DNA of 64,000 bases from Acaudatibacter sp963835495 (GCA_963835495.1 CAWIFQ010000005.1:868001-932000), one strand, 5' to 3'. Counted from the stretch's first letter, positions 44,551-54,322 are shown. Numbers and translations: made by a program. The notes: a model not told the origin generated them from the sequence alone.

Positions 44551-44591
44551 CCGACACTAAGGTATCGGCGATACCATCGTCCAATGGATCG
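44551..44591 (+). promoter_or_regulatory. Shared 41-bp regulatory element, copy 2
   Basis: Inverted counterpart of the element at 44436: CCGACACTAAGGTATCGG, palindrome GGTATCGGCGATACC (44561-44575), then CATCGTCCAATGGATCG. Oriented toward the epoxide hydrolase gene starting at 44666. The divergent pair of sites brackets a 74-base spacer without other obvious structure. Confidence 0.75.
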
Positions 44592-44665
44592 CCCTCTCCG
44601 CGCCTGCTCTGGTCGTGTTCGTGCTTCGCGTATCGCGACCACGTGGGGTTAATGGGAGAGCTGTG

Positions 44666-45985
44666 ATGTCCTCAGTCTGGTCGGCGCCGACACGGCGCAG
44701 CTTGCTTGGCGCCTCCGCTTTCGGAAGCGCCGTCGGCGCGGGTCTGTTCGCCTCGCCCGCGTTCGCGGACTCCGCGGTTGGCGCCGGCGCCGGCCAAATT
44801 CGTCCCTTCAGCGTGCACTTCCCCGATGAGTCGCTGGCGGACCTGCGCCGGCGGGTTGCTGCGACGCGCTGGCCGGAACGGGAGACGGTCGCCGACGCCA
44901 CCCAGGGCGTGCAGCTGGCGACGGTTCAGGCGCTCGCGCGCTATTGGGCGAGCGACTACGACTGGCGCAGGTGCGAGGCGAGGCTGAACGCCGTGCCGAA
45001 CTTCGTCACCGAGATCGATGGACTCGACATCCATTTCATCCATGTCCGCTCGCGGCATGAGAATGCGTTGCCGATGATTGTGACCCATGGCTGGCCTGGC
45101 TCCATCATCGAGCAGATGAAGATCATCGAGCCGCTGACCGACCCTACCGCCCACGGCGGGACCGCGGCGGACGCCTTCCACCTCGTGATCCCATCGCTGC
45201 CCGGCTACGGCTTTTCCGGCAAGCCGACCAAGCCCGGATGGAACCCGGTCAGCATCGCGAAGGCCTGGGCGACGCTGATGCAGCGTCTCGGCTATTCGAA
45301 ATACGTCGCCCAGGGCGGCGATTGGGGCAACGCCGTTTCCGAGGTGATGGCCCTGCAGCAGCCGCCGGGCCTGCTCGCCATCCACACCAACATGCCGGCG
45401 ACGGTGCCGCCCGACATCTCGAAGGCCGTTGCGTTCAACCAGCCTCCGCCCGCCGGGCTCGCGCCGGACGAGCGCCACGCGTGGGACCAGCTGGTCTTCT
45501 TCCAGCAGAAGGGCCTGGGCTACGCCATCGAGATGAACTGCCGGCCGCAGACGCTCTACGGCATCGTCGACTCGCCGGTCGGCCTTGCGGGCTGGATGCT
45601 CGACCACGACGACGCCAGCCAGAAGATGATCGCCCGGGTCTTCGCCGGCGGCGCGGAGGGGCTGACGCGGGACGACGTGCTCGACAACATCACGCTCTAC
45701 TGGCTGACGAACACCGCGATCTCTTCGGCGCAGCTCTACTGGGACACCGCGCAGATCTCGACCGGCGGCGGCTTCTTCGACGTCAGGGGCGTCAGGCTCC
45801 CGGTCGCCGTCAGCGCCTTCCCGGATGAGATCTATCAAGCGCCGCGCAGCTGGACCGAGCGGGCCTACCCCGAACTCGTCCACTACAACCGGCTGCCGAA
45901 GGGCGGCCACTTCGCGGCCTGGGAACAGCCGGCCCTGTTCACCAGCGAGATGCGCAAGTCGTTCCGGCAATTCCGGAGCGCGTGA
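44666..45985 (+). CDS. Tat-exported epoxide hydrolase (EHN-domain, microsomal type)
   Basis: 439 residues. Tat signal PTRRSLLGASAFGSAVGAG, then the N-terminal epoxide hydrolase domain (FSVHFPDESLADLRRRVAATRWPE; LARYWASDYDWRRCEARLN), characteristic of microsomal-type enzymes. The hydrolase core has oxyanion HGWPGSIIEQMKIIEPL, nucleophile Asp in AQGGDWGNAVSEVMA and catalytic His in LPKGGHFAAWEQP. ATG 44666 follows GGGAG. It opens trans-diols from epoxides; the substrate is unknown. Transcribed away from the main operon but under an inverted copy of the same 41-bp element, so presumably co-induced. Confidence 0.93.
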   Translation: MSSVWSAPTRRSLLGASAFGSAVGAGLFASPAFADSAVGAGAGQIRPFSVHFPDESLADLRRRVAATRWPERETVADATQGVQLATVQALARYWASDYDWRRCEARLNAVPNFVTEIDGLDIHFIHVRSRHENALPMIVTHGWPGSIIEQMKIIEPLTDPTAHGGTAADAFHLVIPSLPGYGFSGKPTKPGWNPVSIAKAWATLMQRLGYSKYVAQGGDWGNAVSEVMALQQPPGLLAIHTNMPATVPPDISKAVAFNQPPPAGLAPDERHAWDQLVFFQQKGLGYAIEMNCRPQTLYGIVDSPVGLAGWMLDHDDASQKMIARVFAGGAEGLTRDDVLDNITLYWLTNTAISSAQLYWDTAQISTGGGFFDVRGVRLPVAVSAFPDEIYQAPRSWTERAYPELVHYNRLPKGGHFAAWEQPALFTSEMRKSFRQFRSA

Positions 45986-46044
45986 GCGGTTGCTCGCGCC
46001 GCGGTCGCAGCTGACCGCGGCGCGAGCCAGCTTCGGCGAAGACC

Positions 46045-46402
46045 ATGCCCCGGATAGCCATAAAGCGCATCTACGAGCCGCCTTCGCCGGCAGACGGTCG
46101 CCGGGTGCTGGTCGATCGGCTCTGGCCCCGGGGCGTCAGCAAGGCGAAGGCGAGCCTCGACGCCTGGATGAAAGAGGTGGGCGCCGAGCCCTGAGCTGCG
46201 GCGTTGGTTCGACCACCGGCCCGAGCGCTGGCCGGAGTTCCGCCGGCGCTACATCGACGAACTCAAGTCGAACCCAGGGATCGATACGCTGCGTGAAATG
46301 GCGTCGGCCGGGCCCGTGACCTTGCTCTACGCGGCCAGGGATACAGCTCACAACGAAGCCGTCGTGTTGGCTGAACACCTCTCCCAGGACTTGCGGACCT
46401 GA
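46045..46402 (+). CDS. DUF488 family protein, frameshifted
   Basis: Small cytoplasmic protein of the DUF488 family. Starts IAIKRIYEPPSPADGRRVLVDRLWPRGVSK, the diagnostic motif, and continues after a break with ELRRWFDHRPERWPEFRRRY and VTLLYAARDTAHNEAVVLAEHL. An extra C in the CCC run near 46190 creates TGA after GAEP; without it the reading is AEPELRRW and the protein is about 118 residues, the usual size. The role of the family is not established. Likely independent of the neighbouring hydrolase gene. Confidence 0.85.
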
Positions 46403-46417
46403 TTGCGACGCGCCGGC

Positions 46418-46660
46418 ATGAGCCACGACCCGCAGGATCAGGGCGATCGGATGGACCCGCTGCTCGTGCTCGGCGCGAGCCTCGTCACGGTGGCGTTCGT
46501 CGTCTGGGTCGTTTCCGCCCAATCGAAACCTGGCCGACTGTACTACGAGTCGCCATCGCCGAGGCGAGCGGCGGAAGCCGCGGTCAGCCAGGAGAGCGGC
46601 GGCGCCAAGTGGGCGCCTGCGCCGCCGCCGCTGGCGGCCTCGTCACGCGCACGGAACTAG
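46418..46660 (+). CDS. Small single-helix membrane protein, unknown
   Basis: About 80 residues from ATG 46418 (MSHDPQDQGDRMDP); ATG 46451 is another option. One hydrophobic helix (LLVLGASLVTVAFVVWVVSA) is followed by a short basic and Pro/Ala-rich tail. I do not recognise it. It follows DUF488 by 15 bases and ends 36 bases before the convergent CocE gene. Confidence 0.5.
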   Translation: MSHDPQDQGDRMDPLLVLGASLVTVAFVVWVVSAQSKPGRLYYESPSPRRAAEAAVSQESGGAKWAPAPPPLAASSRARN

Positions 46661-46696
46661 GACGCGGGCGGCTTCGCGCACGAGAGACCCGCGGTC

Positions 46697-48659
46697 TCAG
46701 GACGCCGGGATGACGGGCAGGACGATGCGCGACGGGTGCGCGGGATCGTGGAAAACGGTGTTGGTCGCCACGCGCCAGCGGGTCTGGGCGTTCAGGGGCT
46801 CGCCGGTGTTGGGATTGACGTCGAAGCGGGGAAAGTTGCTGCTGGAGATGTCGAGCCGGATGCGGTGGCCCGGCATGAACACCAGCGAGGTCGGATAGAG
46901 CTCGATCGTCAGCTCGTAGGGCCGGCCGGGCTCGAGCATCGCAGCCTGGGTTCGGGAGTCGCGATAGCGGGCGCGGACGATGCCGTCGGCGATGTTGAGC
47001 GCCAGGCCGTCCGGAAAGTCGGGGCTGGGCGGATAGACATCGACCAGCTTGGCGGTGAAGTCGGTGTCCGGCCCGTCCGAGCTGGCCCACAGCTTGACCA
47101 CCAGCGGCCCGGTCACCTCGATCGGCGCCGCGAGCGGCGGGGTCTGGAACATCAGCACGTCCGCCCGCTCGGCCAGCGGGCGATCGCCGGCGCAGGGCCA
47201 GAGGTCCGGGCGGCAGCGCTGGTCCTGGGCGCCGGCTTGCATCAGATCGCCCTGGGACGAGACGGGGCCGCCGATCGACGGGACCGGATCGCGCGGATCG
47301 AAGCGGTAGGTGCTCGGCGGCGCCGACGCGGGCGGCGCGGTGGAGAGCTCGCCGCCGGCGTGCAGATGAAAATCGGTCGCCACGGCCCGGGCGAGCGGCC
47401 ATTCGTGCTCGTCGCGCCAACGGCCGCCGACGAACACGCGGCCCTCGGGCGTCCGGTGCGCATCGCCGCCGCCCATGACGAAGACGCGCACCGGCGGGTC
47501 ATGCTCGGCGCCGTTGGCCTCGCCCTTGAGCCAGCGGTCGAACCAGCGGCGCTCGATCTGGCGCAGGTCGATCGCCGCATCGGGGCCGAATTCGGCCATG
47601 CCGGCGAAGCTCATCGCCTGCTGGCCGTGGGTCCAGGGGCCGAACAGCAGCCGCTGGGGGCTGGTCTTGGCGGCGGTCAGGCCGGGGTAGTTGAGATTGG
47701 CCACCGGCCCGCCCCAGGAATCGTAAGCGCCGGTCACGTGCAGCACGGGCAGGTCCTGGTAGCGGTCCACCTCGCCGACGACGTTGATTCCCATACCGGC
47801 CCAGAACGCATCGTCATCGCCGTGCGCCATGGCCTCGACCAGCCAGGTTTCGTAGTCCGGCGCGAACTTCAGCGGCGTCGCGCCGGCCGCAAGCGGCAAA
47901 GCGCGGGCGTGATCGCGGGAGTCGTCGCCCATCCGCATCAGCGCCGTACGCGCCGCGGCGTCGCCGCCGACCTGGGCGACCGCCGCCGCGCGAGCGGCCA
48001 GGCGATCGCGCAGCTCGGCGTTGTCCGCAGCGGTCCCGACGGCGCCGGTGGGAAGCAGCCAGCGCCCGGTCGGCTCGCCGGTGTCGGAGAGTATCTCGTC
48101 GGTCCGGCGGCCGTCGGCGGTGAGCCCGTGCAGGTTGGGATTGCCTAGCGTGAGCACCCAGTTGAGCCAGCGCAGCTCGAAGGCGCCGGCGTGGCGAATG
48201 CCGAACCGGCCCGGATTGCTCATCGCGTCGACCGGGACCAGCGCCGCCAGGTGGGGCGAGCCGGCGATGGCCAGGGCATGCTGCGTGCCGCCGACATACG
48301 AGGTGCCGACCATGCCCGCCTTGCCGTCCGACCAGGGCTGCGCGGCGATCCAGGCCAGGAGATCGGCGCCGTCCGCGCCGTCGTCGCTCAGCGGCCGCCA
48401 GCGCCCCTCCGAGCCGTAACGTCCGCGAACGTCCTGGATCACGACGGCGTAGCCGTATGGGACGAAGTGGGTATGCAGGGCGGCGGCCGTGCCGAAATCC
48501 TTGCCGTACGGCGTTCGCGCCACGACCGTCGGGAACCGGCCCGGCGCCACGCCCCCGCCGTCGGCCGGGCAGAAAGACGTTGGTCGCCAGCCGCACGCCG
48601 TCGCGCATCGCGACCATCAGATCGCGGCGGTCAATAACGGCGAACGGTCGTTCGTTCAT
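46697..48659 (-). CDS. CocE/NonD family hydrolase, one frameshift
   Basis: About 653 residues, full-length CocE/NonD (X-Pro dipeptidyl-peptidase fold) acyl hydrolase. N-terminus RDLMVAMRDGVRLATNVFLP and RTPYGKDFGTAA, nucleophile Ser in GMVGTSYVGGTQHALAIAG, acid/His region in VLHVTGAYDSWGG and LLFGPWTHGQQA, and a C-terminal jelly-roll domain (LVVKLWASSDGPDTDFTAKLVDVYP). An extra G near 48560 (CTG-CCC-G-GCC) shifts the frame after VFLP; repaired it reads ADGGGVAPGRFPTVVA. The start overlaps the dioxygenase stop as ATGA. No signal peptide. Substrate unknown; esters or amides. Confidence 0.9.
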
Positions 48660-49474
48660 GGCGCCAACCGCAGGAACGAGGGGTCGCGGAACGGATCGCC
48701 CTGGCGCAGGCGCTGGTGGAAGCCGCTGACGACGGGTCCGGCGCGGCCGGGGCGTTCGTCGTAGATCGCGTCGGTTCCGAAGAAGCGCAGGGTCAGCGTG
48801 CGCCGCCGTCCGCCGGGATGGGTCGGCGCGCCGCCGTGCAGGGTGGCGGGGTGGAAGACGATCAGGTCGCCCGGCTCGACCGGCCAGGAGACGATGTCCC
48901 ATGAAGCGTCCCCGGCAGCGCGCGTGCCTTCGATGTCGGGCAAGCGGGGCAGCGGCGAGGTGGGATTGATCGGCGCGGTGTCGTCGCCGAGCTCGAAGCG
49001 CGAGCCGTTGTAGAGCACGCCCTTGTGCGAGCCGCGCACGAACTCCAGCGAGCCTGCGGCGTCCTGGGCGTCGAAACAGATCCAGGCCACCGCCAGGTGC
49101 TCGCCGGCGATGGCGAGGTAGGAGCTGTCCTGGTGCCAGGGCGTGCGCCGCGTCTCGCCGCCCTCCTTCAGGAACACCTGCTCGTACATGAACCAGACGT
49201 CCGGCGCGTCCCAAAGCGCGGCGACGATGGCCGGGATGGGCGAGGCCTCCAGCATCGGCCGATAACCCTCGAGGCAGCGCGGATTGTAGAGGTCGTTGAG
49301 GAAGGTGGAGTCGGTGGCCTGGGCGAAGCGCGTGGCGCCGGGGCCAGGGTTGGCCAGGCTCCACTCGTAGGCGGCGAGCGCCTCGGCCATCGCCTTCGCG
49401 TCCAGGGCGCCGGGCAACATCACCACGCCGTCGCGGGCGTAGGTCTCACGGGCGGCGGCGAGATCGAGCGACAC
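48656..49474 (-). CDS. Phytanoyl-CoA dioxygenase family protein
   Basis: 272 residues, intact. Fe(II)/2OG oxygenase: proximal iron ligands His-x-Asp in RTPWHQDSSYLAIAG, distal His in FHPATLHGGAPTHPGG, and 2OG-binding Arg in RRRTLTLRFFG. It differs from the first PhyH-like protein (1389-2277) in the surrounding sequence, so the two are not recent duplicates. ATG 49474. It heads a two-gene operon with the CocE hydrolase and is divergent from the TPR-sulfotransferase gene, 85 bases apart. The substrate is unknown. Confidence 0.9.
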   Translation of the reverse strand: MSLDLAAARETYARDGVVMLPGALDAKAMAEALAAYEWSLANPGPGATRFAQATDSTFLNDLYNPRCLEGYRPMLEASPIPAIVAALWDAPDVWFMYEQVFLKEGGETRRTPWHQDSSYLAIAGEHLAVAWICFDAQDAAGSLEFVRGSHKGVLYNGSRFELGDDTAPINPTSPLPRLPDIEGTRAAGDASWDIVSWPVEPGDLIVFHPATLHGGAPTHPGGRRRTLTLRFFGTDAIYDERPGRAGPVVSGFHQRLRQGDPFRDPSFLRLAP

Positions 49475-49559
49475 GATCGGAAACCTGCAGGACCGGGGGT
49501 TTCAAAGCAGCGCCGCCTGCCGCAAGGTTTGGCAAGGGGCATTTGCCGGCGACCCTTGA

Positions 49560-51485
49560 GTGAGCGTCGAGACGTCAGAACCCGTAGGCGACCTGGCGGT
49601 GGCGCTGGCGCATGCCGCGCGGCTGCTCGACGCGCGGCCGGCGCTGGCGGTGCGGCAGGCCGAGGAGATTCTGGCCGCGATCCCGGGTCAGCCGGACGCG
49701 ATGCGGCTGATGGCGCGGGCGCAGTGGGCGGCCGGCGATGCGGACGGCGCGGCCGCGACCTTGCGCCGGCGCACCGGGGCCGATCCGCGCGACGCGGCGG
49801 CCTGGCGGTTGCTGGCCGACCTGCTGCAGGCGCTGGGCGACGCGGCCGGCGCCGACAGCGCGCACCTCAGCGCGGTCGAGGCGGGAGTCAACGATCCGCT
49901 GCTGGCCCAGGCGGCGCTGGCGCTGCGGGCGGAGCGTCTGGCTCCCGCCGAAGCGGCGCTGCGCCAGCGCCTGAAGGCCGAGCCGACCGACGTCGCGGCG
50001 ATCCGCATGCTGGCCGAGGTCGGCGCGCGGCTGGGCCGTTACGAGGAGGCCAGCCTGCTGCTTGAGCGGTGCCTGGAGCTCAGCCCGAGCTTCCACGAGG
50101 CGCGCCGCGCCTACGCCCAGGTGCTGCAGCGGCAGGAGCGGCCGCTCGAGGCGCTCGCCGAAGCCGAGCGGCTGATGGCGATCGACGCCAAGAACCCCAA
50201 CCACGGCATGTTGCAGGCCTCGGTGCTGGCGCGGCTGGGCGACCATGAGGGGGCGATCGCGCTCTACGAAGACCTGCTGCAGCGTTATCCGCGCCAGCCC
50301 AAGGCCTGGATGAGCTACGGCCACGCGCTGAAGACGATCGGCCGCCGCGCCGATGCGGTCGCGGCCTACCAGCAGGCGCTGGACCAGGCGCCGCAGCTGG
50401 GCGAGGTGTGGTGGAGCCTCGCCAACCTGAAGACCCATCGCTTCGCGCCGCCCGACATCGCGGCGATGCAGGCCCAGCTTGCGCGGGACGACCTAAGCGA
50501 AGAGGACCGCCTGCACCTCGACTTCGCCCTGGCCAAGGCGCTGGAGGACGCGGGCGACTTCGCCGGCGCCTTCGCCGAATACGCCAAGGGCAACGCGATC
50601 CGCCACGCGCAGCTGCGCCATGCCGCGGCCGATATCAGCGCGCAGGTCGAACGGACCCGGCGCCTGTTCACGCCCGAGTTCCTCGCCAGCCGGCGCGGAG
50701 CGGGCTGCGCGGCGCGCGATCCGATCTTCATCGTCGGCCTGCCGCGATCTGGCTCGACGCTGGTCGAGCAGATCCTGGCCAGCCACTCGCAGATCGAGGG
50801 CACGATGGAGCTGCCCGACATGCTGGCGATCGTGCAGCAGATCGAAGGGCGGGCCGGGTCGCGCGAGCGCCGGGCTTATCCGGACGCGCTCGCGGCCCTG
50901 CCGAGGGACGATCTGGCCCGGCTGGGCGAAGAATACCTGGCGCGGACGCGGGTGCATCGGCGCAGCCAGCGGCCGCTGTTCATCGACAAGCTGCCGAACA
51001 ACTGGCTGCACGTCGGCCTGATCCAGCTGATCCTGCCGAACGCGACCATCATCGACGCGCGTCGGCATCCGCTCGGTTGCTGCCTCTCGGGCTACAAGCA
51101 GCACTTCGCCCGTGGCCAGGCGTTCAGCTACGACCTCGGCGATATCGGCCGCTACTATCGCGACTACGTCGCCCTGATGGCGCACTTCGACGCCGTTTCG
51201 CCCGGCAAGGTCCACCGGGTGATCTATGAGCGGATGGTGGCCGACACCGAGGGGCAGGTGCGCGCGCTGCTGGCCCACGTCGGCGTGCCGTTCGAGGACG
51301 CCTGCCTCAAGTTCTGGACCAACGAGCGGGCCGTACGCACCGCCAGCTCGGAGCAGGTGCGCCAGCCTATCTTCGACGAGGGCGTCGACCACTGGCGCAA
51401 CTTCGAGCCCTGGCTGGATCCGTTGAAGGAGGCGCTCGGCCCGGTGCTGGACGCCTATCCGGATGCGCCGGCGGGGCTCGGCTGA
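49560..51485 (+). CDS. TPR-repeat sulfotransferase
   Basis: 641 residues. The N-terminal 300 residues hold about eight degenerate tetratricopeptide repeats (for example ARLGRYEEASLLLERCLELSP; SVLARLGDHEGAIALYEDLL). The C-terminal sulfotransferase domain has the PAPS 5'-phosphosulfate loop FIVGLPRSGSTLVEQILASHS and 3'-phosphate region RRHPLGCCLSGYKQHF. GTG 49560. Members of this family are commonly encoded beside TonB-dependent receptors in Caulobacterales and Sphingomonadales, as here, where the receptor gene ends 162 bases downstream in convergent orientation. The acceptor is unknown; protein or small-molecule sulfation is possible. Confidence 0.9.
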   Translation: MSVETSEPVGDLAVALAHAARLLDARPALAVRQAEEILAAIPGQPDAMRLMARAQWAAGDADGAAATLRRRTGADPRDAAAWRLLADLLQALGDAAGADSAHLSAVEAGVNDPLLAQAALALRAERLAPAEAALRQRLKAEPTDVAAIRMLAEVGARLGRYEEASLLLERCLELSPSFHEARRAYAQVLQRQERPLEALAEAERLMAIDAKNPNHGMLQASVLARLGDHEGAIALYEDLLQRYPRQPKAWMSYGHALKTIGRRADAVAAYQQALDQAPQLGEVWWSLANLKTHRFAPPDIAAMQAQLARDDLSEEDRLHLDFALAKALEDAGDFAGAFAEYAKGNAIRHAQLRHAAADISAQVERTRRLFTPEFLASRRGAGCAARDPIFIVGLPRSGSTLVEQILASHSQIEGTMELPDMLAIVQQIEGRAGSRERRAYPDALAALPRDDLARLGEEYLARTRVHRRSQRPLFIDKLPNNWLHVGLIQLILPNATIIDARRHPLGCCLSGYKQHFARGQAFSYDLGDIGRYYRDYVALMAHFDAVSPGKVHRVIYERMVADTEGQVRALLAHVGVPFEDACLKFWTNERAVRTASSEQVRQPIFDEGVDHWRNFEPWLDPLKEALGPVLDAYPDAPAGLG

Positions 51486-51506
51486 AGCGGGCCGGGCGTT
51501 TGACGC

Positions 51507-51637
51507 CGTCACCCCGGGCGGAGCGCGAAGCGCGCAGACCCGGGGCCGAACTCAGCGCGGCCCAGCTGGAAGTCGTCTCGGAACCGGCCCGTCCGGCCCC
51601 GGCTCAGCGCGGCTGGCGCCGCTTGGCCGGGGTGACG
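51507..51637. repeat. Intergenic palindromic repeat, family A, copy 4
   Basis: Starts CGTCACCCCGGGCGGAGCG and ends GGCCGGGGTGACG, in the gap between the convergent sulfotransferase and TonB-receptor genes. The centre has CCAGCTGGAAGTCGTCTCGG, shared in part with the copy at 9728. Confidence 0.75.
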
Positions 51638-51647
51638 CGTGACGCGC

Positions 51648-54084
51648 CTAGTCGAACTTGGCGCTGATCTTCGCGCCGACGAACCTGGGCTTGGTCAGGT
51701 AGTCGAGCGGAAAGGGGCCGCAGATGCCGACGACGCAGTCGGTGTTCTTGCTGAGCACACCCCGGTCGTTGAACAGGTTCTGCGCGAACACCGAGAACAT
51801 CCAGTTGTCTTTACCGAACCCGGCCGACAGGTCGAAAGTCGCGAACGGATTGGTCGGGCCAAGCGCCGCCTCGTCGGCGGTGAACAGCGCCGAGGTGGAC
51901 TGGCCCTGGGCCTGTAGGTCGCCTTCGACGAAGCTCTTGAAGTCATGGACCTCGAATTCGTAGCGGGCGCTGACGTTGACCTTGTAGTCCGGCTGCACCG
52001 GCAGCCGGGTGCCCTTGGGCGCGCAGCCGGTCGGGATGAATGCCGGCGGCGGCGCGGGGTTGGCCGCGAAATTACAGAACGTCTGCGTCAGCGCAGCATG
52101 CAGCCAGGTGCCCGATGCGGTGAGCGTGAATCCCTGCATTGGCCGCCAGGCCACGTCGCCCTCGAGGCCGTAGGAACGGGCGTCGCCGGCGTTGTCGATG
52201 ATCGTCACGCCCGCGGCCCCGGGCGGCGAGAGAGCGTACTGCACCCCGTGCCACTCCTCGTCGAAGATCGCGCCGTTGAACCGCAGCGACCCGTCCAGCC
52301 ACGTGGTCTTCCAGCCAAGCTCGTAGTTGTCGACCGTGTCGGGGTTGTAAGGCGGCTCGGTGATTCCGCGCACGGGACGGTTGATCCCGCCCGGCCTGAA
52401 ACCGGTGGAGTAGGTGGCGTAGACCATCACCTGCGGCTGGATCTTCCAGCTCAGGTTGACCTTGTGAGTCTCGCCGGACTCCTTGACGTCGGCGTTGACG
52501 TTGACGCACGGCACCTGGGTGATGGCGGTCGAAGCGAAGCAGGTGGTTGGATCCAGCGCGTTGCCCGAGAAGCCCGAGAAGCCGAGCAGGCTGTTGTTGG
52601 CGGTGAAGTAGCGGCCGCCCAGCGTCAGCGTCAGGTCCGGACGGATGTCCCAGGCCAGCTCGCCGAACAGCGCGAAGTCGCGGTCGATCCGGTTGAGGTG
52701 CTTGTAGAAGATGTCGTCGCGTCGCGCCCGGCACGGCGCGGGGGTCGCCCGACGCCGTCAGGCCGGGGATCACGTAGTTCGACGTGCTGAGGTCGGTCTG
52801 GCGTTCGTAGAACACGCCGCCCAGGAACCGCATCGGCTGGTCGCCCGGCGACGACACGCGGAACTCGTGGCTCTGCTTGGTGTAGGCGTCGAAGCTGTTG
52901 AACTGCTGGTCGGGGTCGAGGAAGCCGCCATGGCCATCCGGGAAGGTCGACGTAGGAGGTGTAGCCCGCAGCGTCGTAGGCGACGGCGTAGTAGGAGTAG
53001 TCGGCGCGGTTGAGCACGGAGCGGCCGAACCAGCCGCCGGCGTAGAGCACGTCCCAGTTGGCGATCTTGCCCTTGATCGTCGCCGAGGCGAGGTACCACT
53101 CGTCGACGTTCAGGTCGGGCGAGAAGTCGGCGACCTTGAGATCGCCGAGCTTCGGGTTGACCAGGAAATTCCCGTTGGCCCTCTGGTGCTGGTAGATGAC
53201 GTCGGGCGTGATGCTCCAGTTGTCGTCGAGGTCGACCCTCAGCGCCGCGCGGCCGCCGTAGGTCTCGACGTCGTTGAAGTCGTTCTTCACGAACCGGCTG
53301 TTGTTCTCGGTCAGGGTGTCGCCGGTAGCGCGGGTCGCGGGCCGGGCGTCGAGGGTGAAGACACGCGTCTTCGGCACGTTGTCGATATAGCCGCCATCCT
53401 TCTCGTCGAAGGCGACCAGGCGGATCGCGACCTTCTCGTTGATCGGGAGTGTTGACGATAGCCCTGGACGAGCCCGCCCGGCGCGCCGTCGGTGAACCCG
53501 TCGACCTGGGCGTCGACGCCTGCGGAGAAATGGTGCGGGTCCGGCTGGTTGGTGATCAGCCGCAGCGTGCCGGAGAGCGAGCTGGCCCCGAACAGGGTGC
53601 CTTGCGGGCCGGAGAGCGCCTCCACCCGGGCCATGTCGTAGACGTGCAGATCGACGCCGTTGGCGATCGTGGTCAGCGGCACTTCGTCGACATAGACGCC
53701 GGTCGCCGGCTCGGAGCCGATGTGCAGGCCGTCGCCGCCGCTGGTGATGCCGCGGAAGTAGATCTGCGACTGGCCGGGTCCGAACGACTGGAAGCTGACG
53801 CTGGGCAGCAGCTTGATGTAGTCGTCCGACGACACGACCTGATGCTGGCTGAGGATGGTCGGCGTCAGCGCCTGCACACTGATCGGCACGCTTTGCAGGT
53901 TCTCTTCGCGCTTGGTGGCGGTGACGATCACCTCCTGCACCGCCGTGCCGGGGTTGGAGGCGGACGCGTCGGCCGCCGCCGTGTCGGTCGCCGCCCGCAC
54001 GGGCAGAGCGCTGACCGAGGCCAGCAGCCCAGTGACGAATGCATAGCGCCACCGCGCCGACCTTAACGTTCCTCGCGCGACCAT
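51648..54084 (-). CDS. TonB-dependent receptor, multiply frameshifted
   Basis: Outer-membrane beta-barrel with plug, energised by TonB, for import of a large ligand. ATG 54084 follows AGGGGG. Signal peptide YAFVTGLLASVSALPVRAAT; then VQEVIVTATKREENLQSVPISVQAL, plug motifs IYFRGITSGGDGLHIGSEPATGVYVDEVPL and ARVEALSGPQGTLFGASSLSGTLRLIT, all hallmarks. The barrel ends GPFPLDYLTKPRFVGAKISAKFD with a C-terminal Phe-rich strand. Breaks near 53450, 52945, 52720 and 52540 need correction; repaired length is about 810 residues. The lack of a TonB-regulatory N-terminal extension argues for simple import. The linked dioxygenase, CocE hydrolase and sulfotransferase suggest uptake of an organic sulfated or ester-rich compound; this is inference. 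Confidence 0.9.
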
Positions 54085-54322
54085 ACTCGTCCCCCTCAAG
54101 ACCGGTTGGCGTCTAACGTGACTGTTGCGGAGCCTAACGTCGTTCTGGCAATGCGCCAGCCCCGACGACGCGGCTGTAGCGCGCGCCGATCCCGTCAGGC
54201 CGCGGATGATCAAGGATTCCGCAGGGCGGGGCAGGATCGGTCGTAAATGGCCGTCGGCGCCGGTTTCGTGGCAACCGATGCGCAAAAGCAACGCTCTGCG
54301 GGCAACGGGCGCCCGATCGGGC

